This document shows positions 5,683 to 5,777 of a stretch of 5,777 nt of DNA, in pieces. Each line of letters starts with the position of its first letter. Within the stretch, counting starts at the first letter, position 1. The position numbers were made by a program, and so were the translations under genes. Source of the DNA: Burkholderiaceae bacterium (GTDB taxonomy: Bacteria > Pseudomonadota > Gammaproteobacteria > Burkholderiales > Burkholderiaceae_C); NCBI GenBank assembly GCA_023262645.1, contig JALRAA010000113.1:1-5777 (forward strand), written 5' to 3'. The notes under the pieces were generated by a model. The model searched no databases. It had not been told where the DNA came from and saw only the letters and a list, made by a program, of their open reading frames with translations.

Positions 5683-5777
5683 ATGTTGTCCACTTATGCT
5701 GTTTTAGACGATCCTTCCCAATGGGAAGCGTTCAGTGTGCGTACCCCTGAATCACAAGACGCTGACAAAAAGCACGG
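5683..5777 (+). CDS. N-terminus of an unidentified gene under a putative FNR site (cut by window edge)
   Basis: 31 complete codons are visible, starting MLSTYAVLDDPSQWEAF and continuing as a polar stretch to KKH. Of three ATGs at 5675, 5679 and 5683, each in a different frame, only the last stays open to the edge; the others reach stops at 5705-5707 and 5751-5753. There is no Shine-Dalgarno sequence. The AVLDDPxxW opening reminds me of the leader before the metal-binding domain of the CcoI/FixI copper P-type ATPase in Comamonadaceae, which heads an FNR-regulated cbb3 oxidase assembly and structural cluster. That would fit the dyad upstream, but no diagnostic motif (CxxC, DKTGT) is inside the window, so the function is a guess from memory plus context. 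Confidence 0.65.
   Translation, partial: MLSTYAVLDDPSQWEAFSVRTPESQDADKKH

Overview
The window looks like chromosomal core-genome sequence from a Gram-negative betaproteobacterium, most likely Burkholderiales of the Comamonadaceae type. This is inferred from protein character (a MutL that keeps the endonuclease motif, an AMIN-domain amidase with a proline-rich linker, an Anr/FNR-type site) and from gene order; no database search was possible. I see no mobile elements, tRNA or rRNA genes, CRISPR arrays or large repeats. Coding density is very high: the longest non-coding stretch is about 59 bases.

Layout, left to right. 1-1777 (minus): mutL, mismatch repair, cut by the left edge just before its C-terminal end. 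1778-1821: a 44-base divergent gap. 1822-2463 (plus): a DedA-family membrane protein. After a 15-base convergent gap, 2479-3927 (minus): amiC, a periplasmic N-acetylmuramoyl-L-alanine amidase that splits septal peptidoglycan. 3974-4495 (minus): tsaE, the ATPase of the t6A tRNA-modification machinery, 46 bases upstream of amiC and probably co-transcribed with it. 4463-5623 (plus): queG, epoxyqueuosine reductase, divergent from tsaE with abutting or overlapping 5' ends. 5624-5682: intergenic, carrying a near-perfect FNR/Anr-type dyad. 5683-5777 (plus): the first 31 codons of another gene, cut by the right edge, possibly the copper-transporting ATPase of cbb3 oxidase assembly.

The set queG / tsaE / ami / mutL matches the conserved neighbourhood known from E. 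coli (queG divergent from nnr-tsaE-amiB-mutL-miaA-hfq). Here nnr is absent between queG and tsaE, and a dedA gene of opposite orientation sits between the amidase and mutL, so mutL cannot simply be read from the tsaE-amiC transcript. The themes are tRNA anticodon-loop modification (TsaE, QueG), envelope and division (AmiC, DedA) and DNA repair (MutL).

I do not see a wholly new system. The best leads are regulatory: the FNR-type dyad lies exactly where a class II activator should sit for a transcript starting at the A of the downstream ATG, and three SD-less starts in the window (mutL, dedA, the right-edge gene) each have a -10-like hexamer at the distance expected for a leaderless mRNA.
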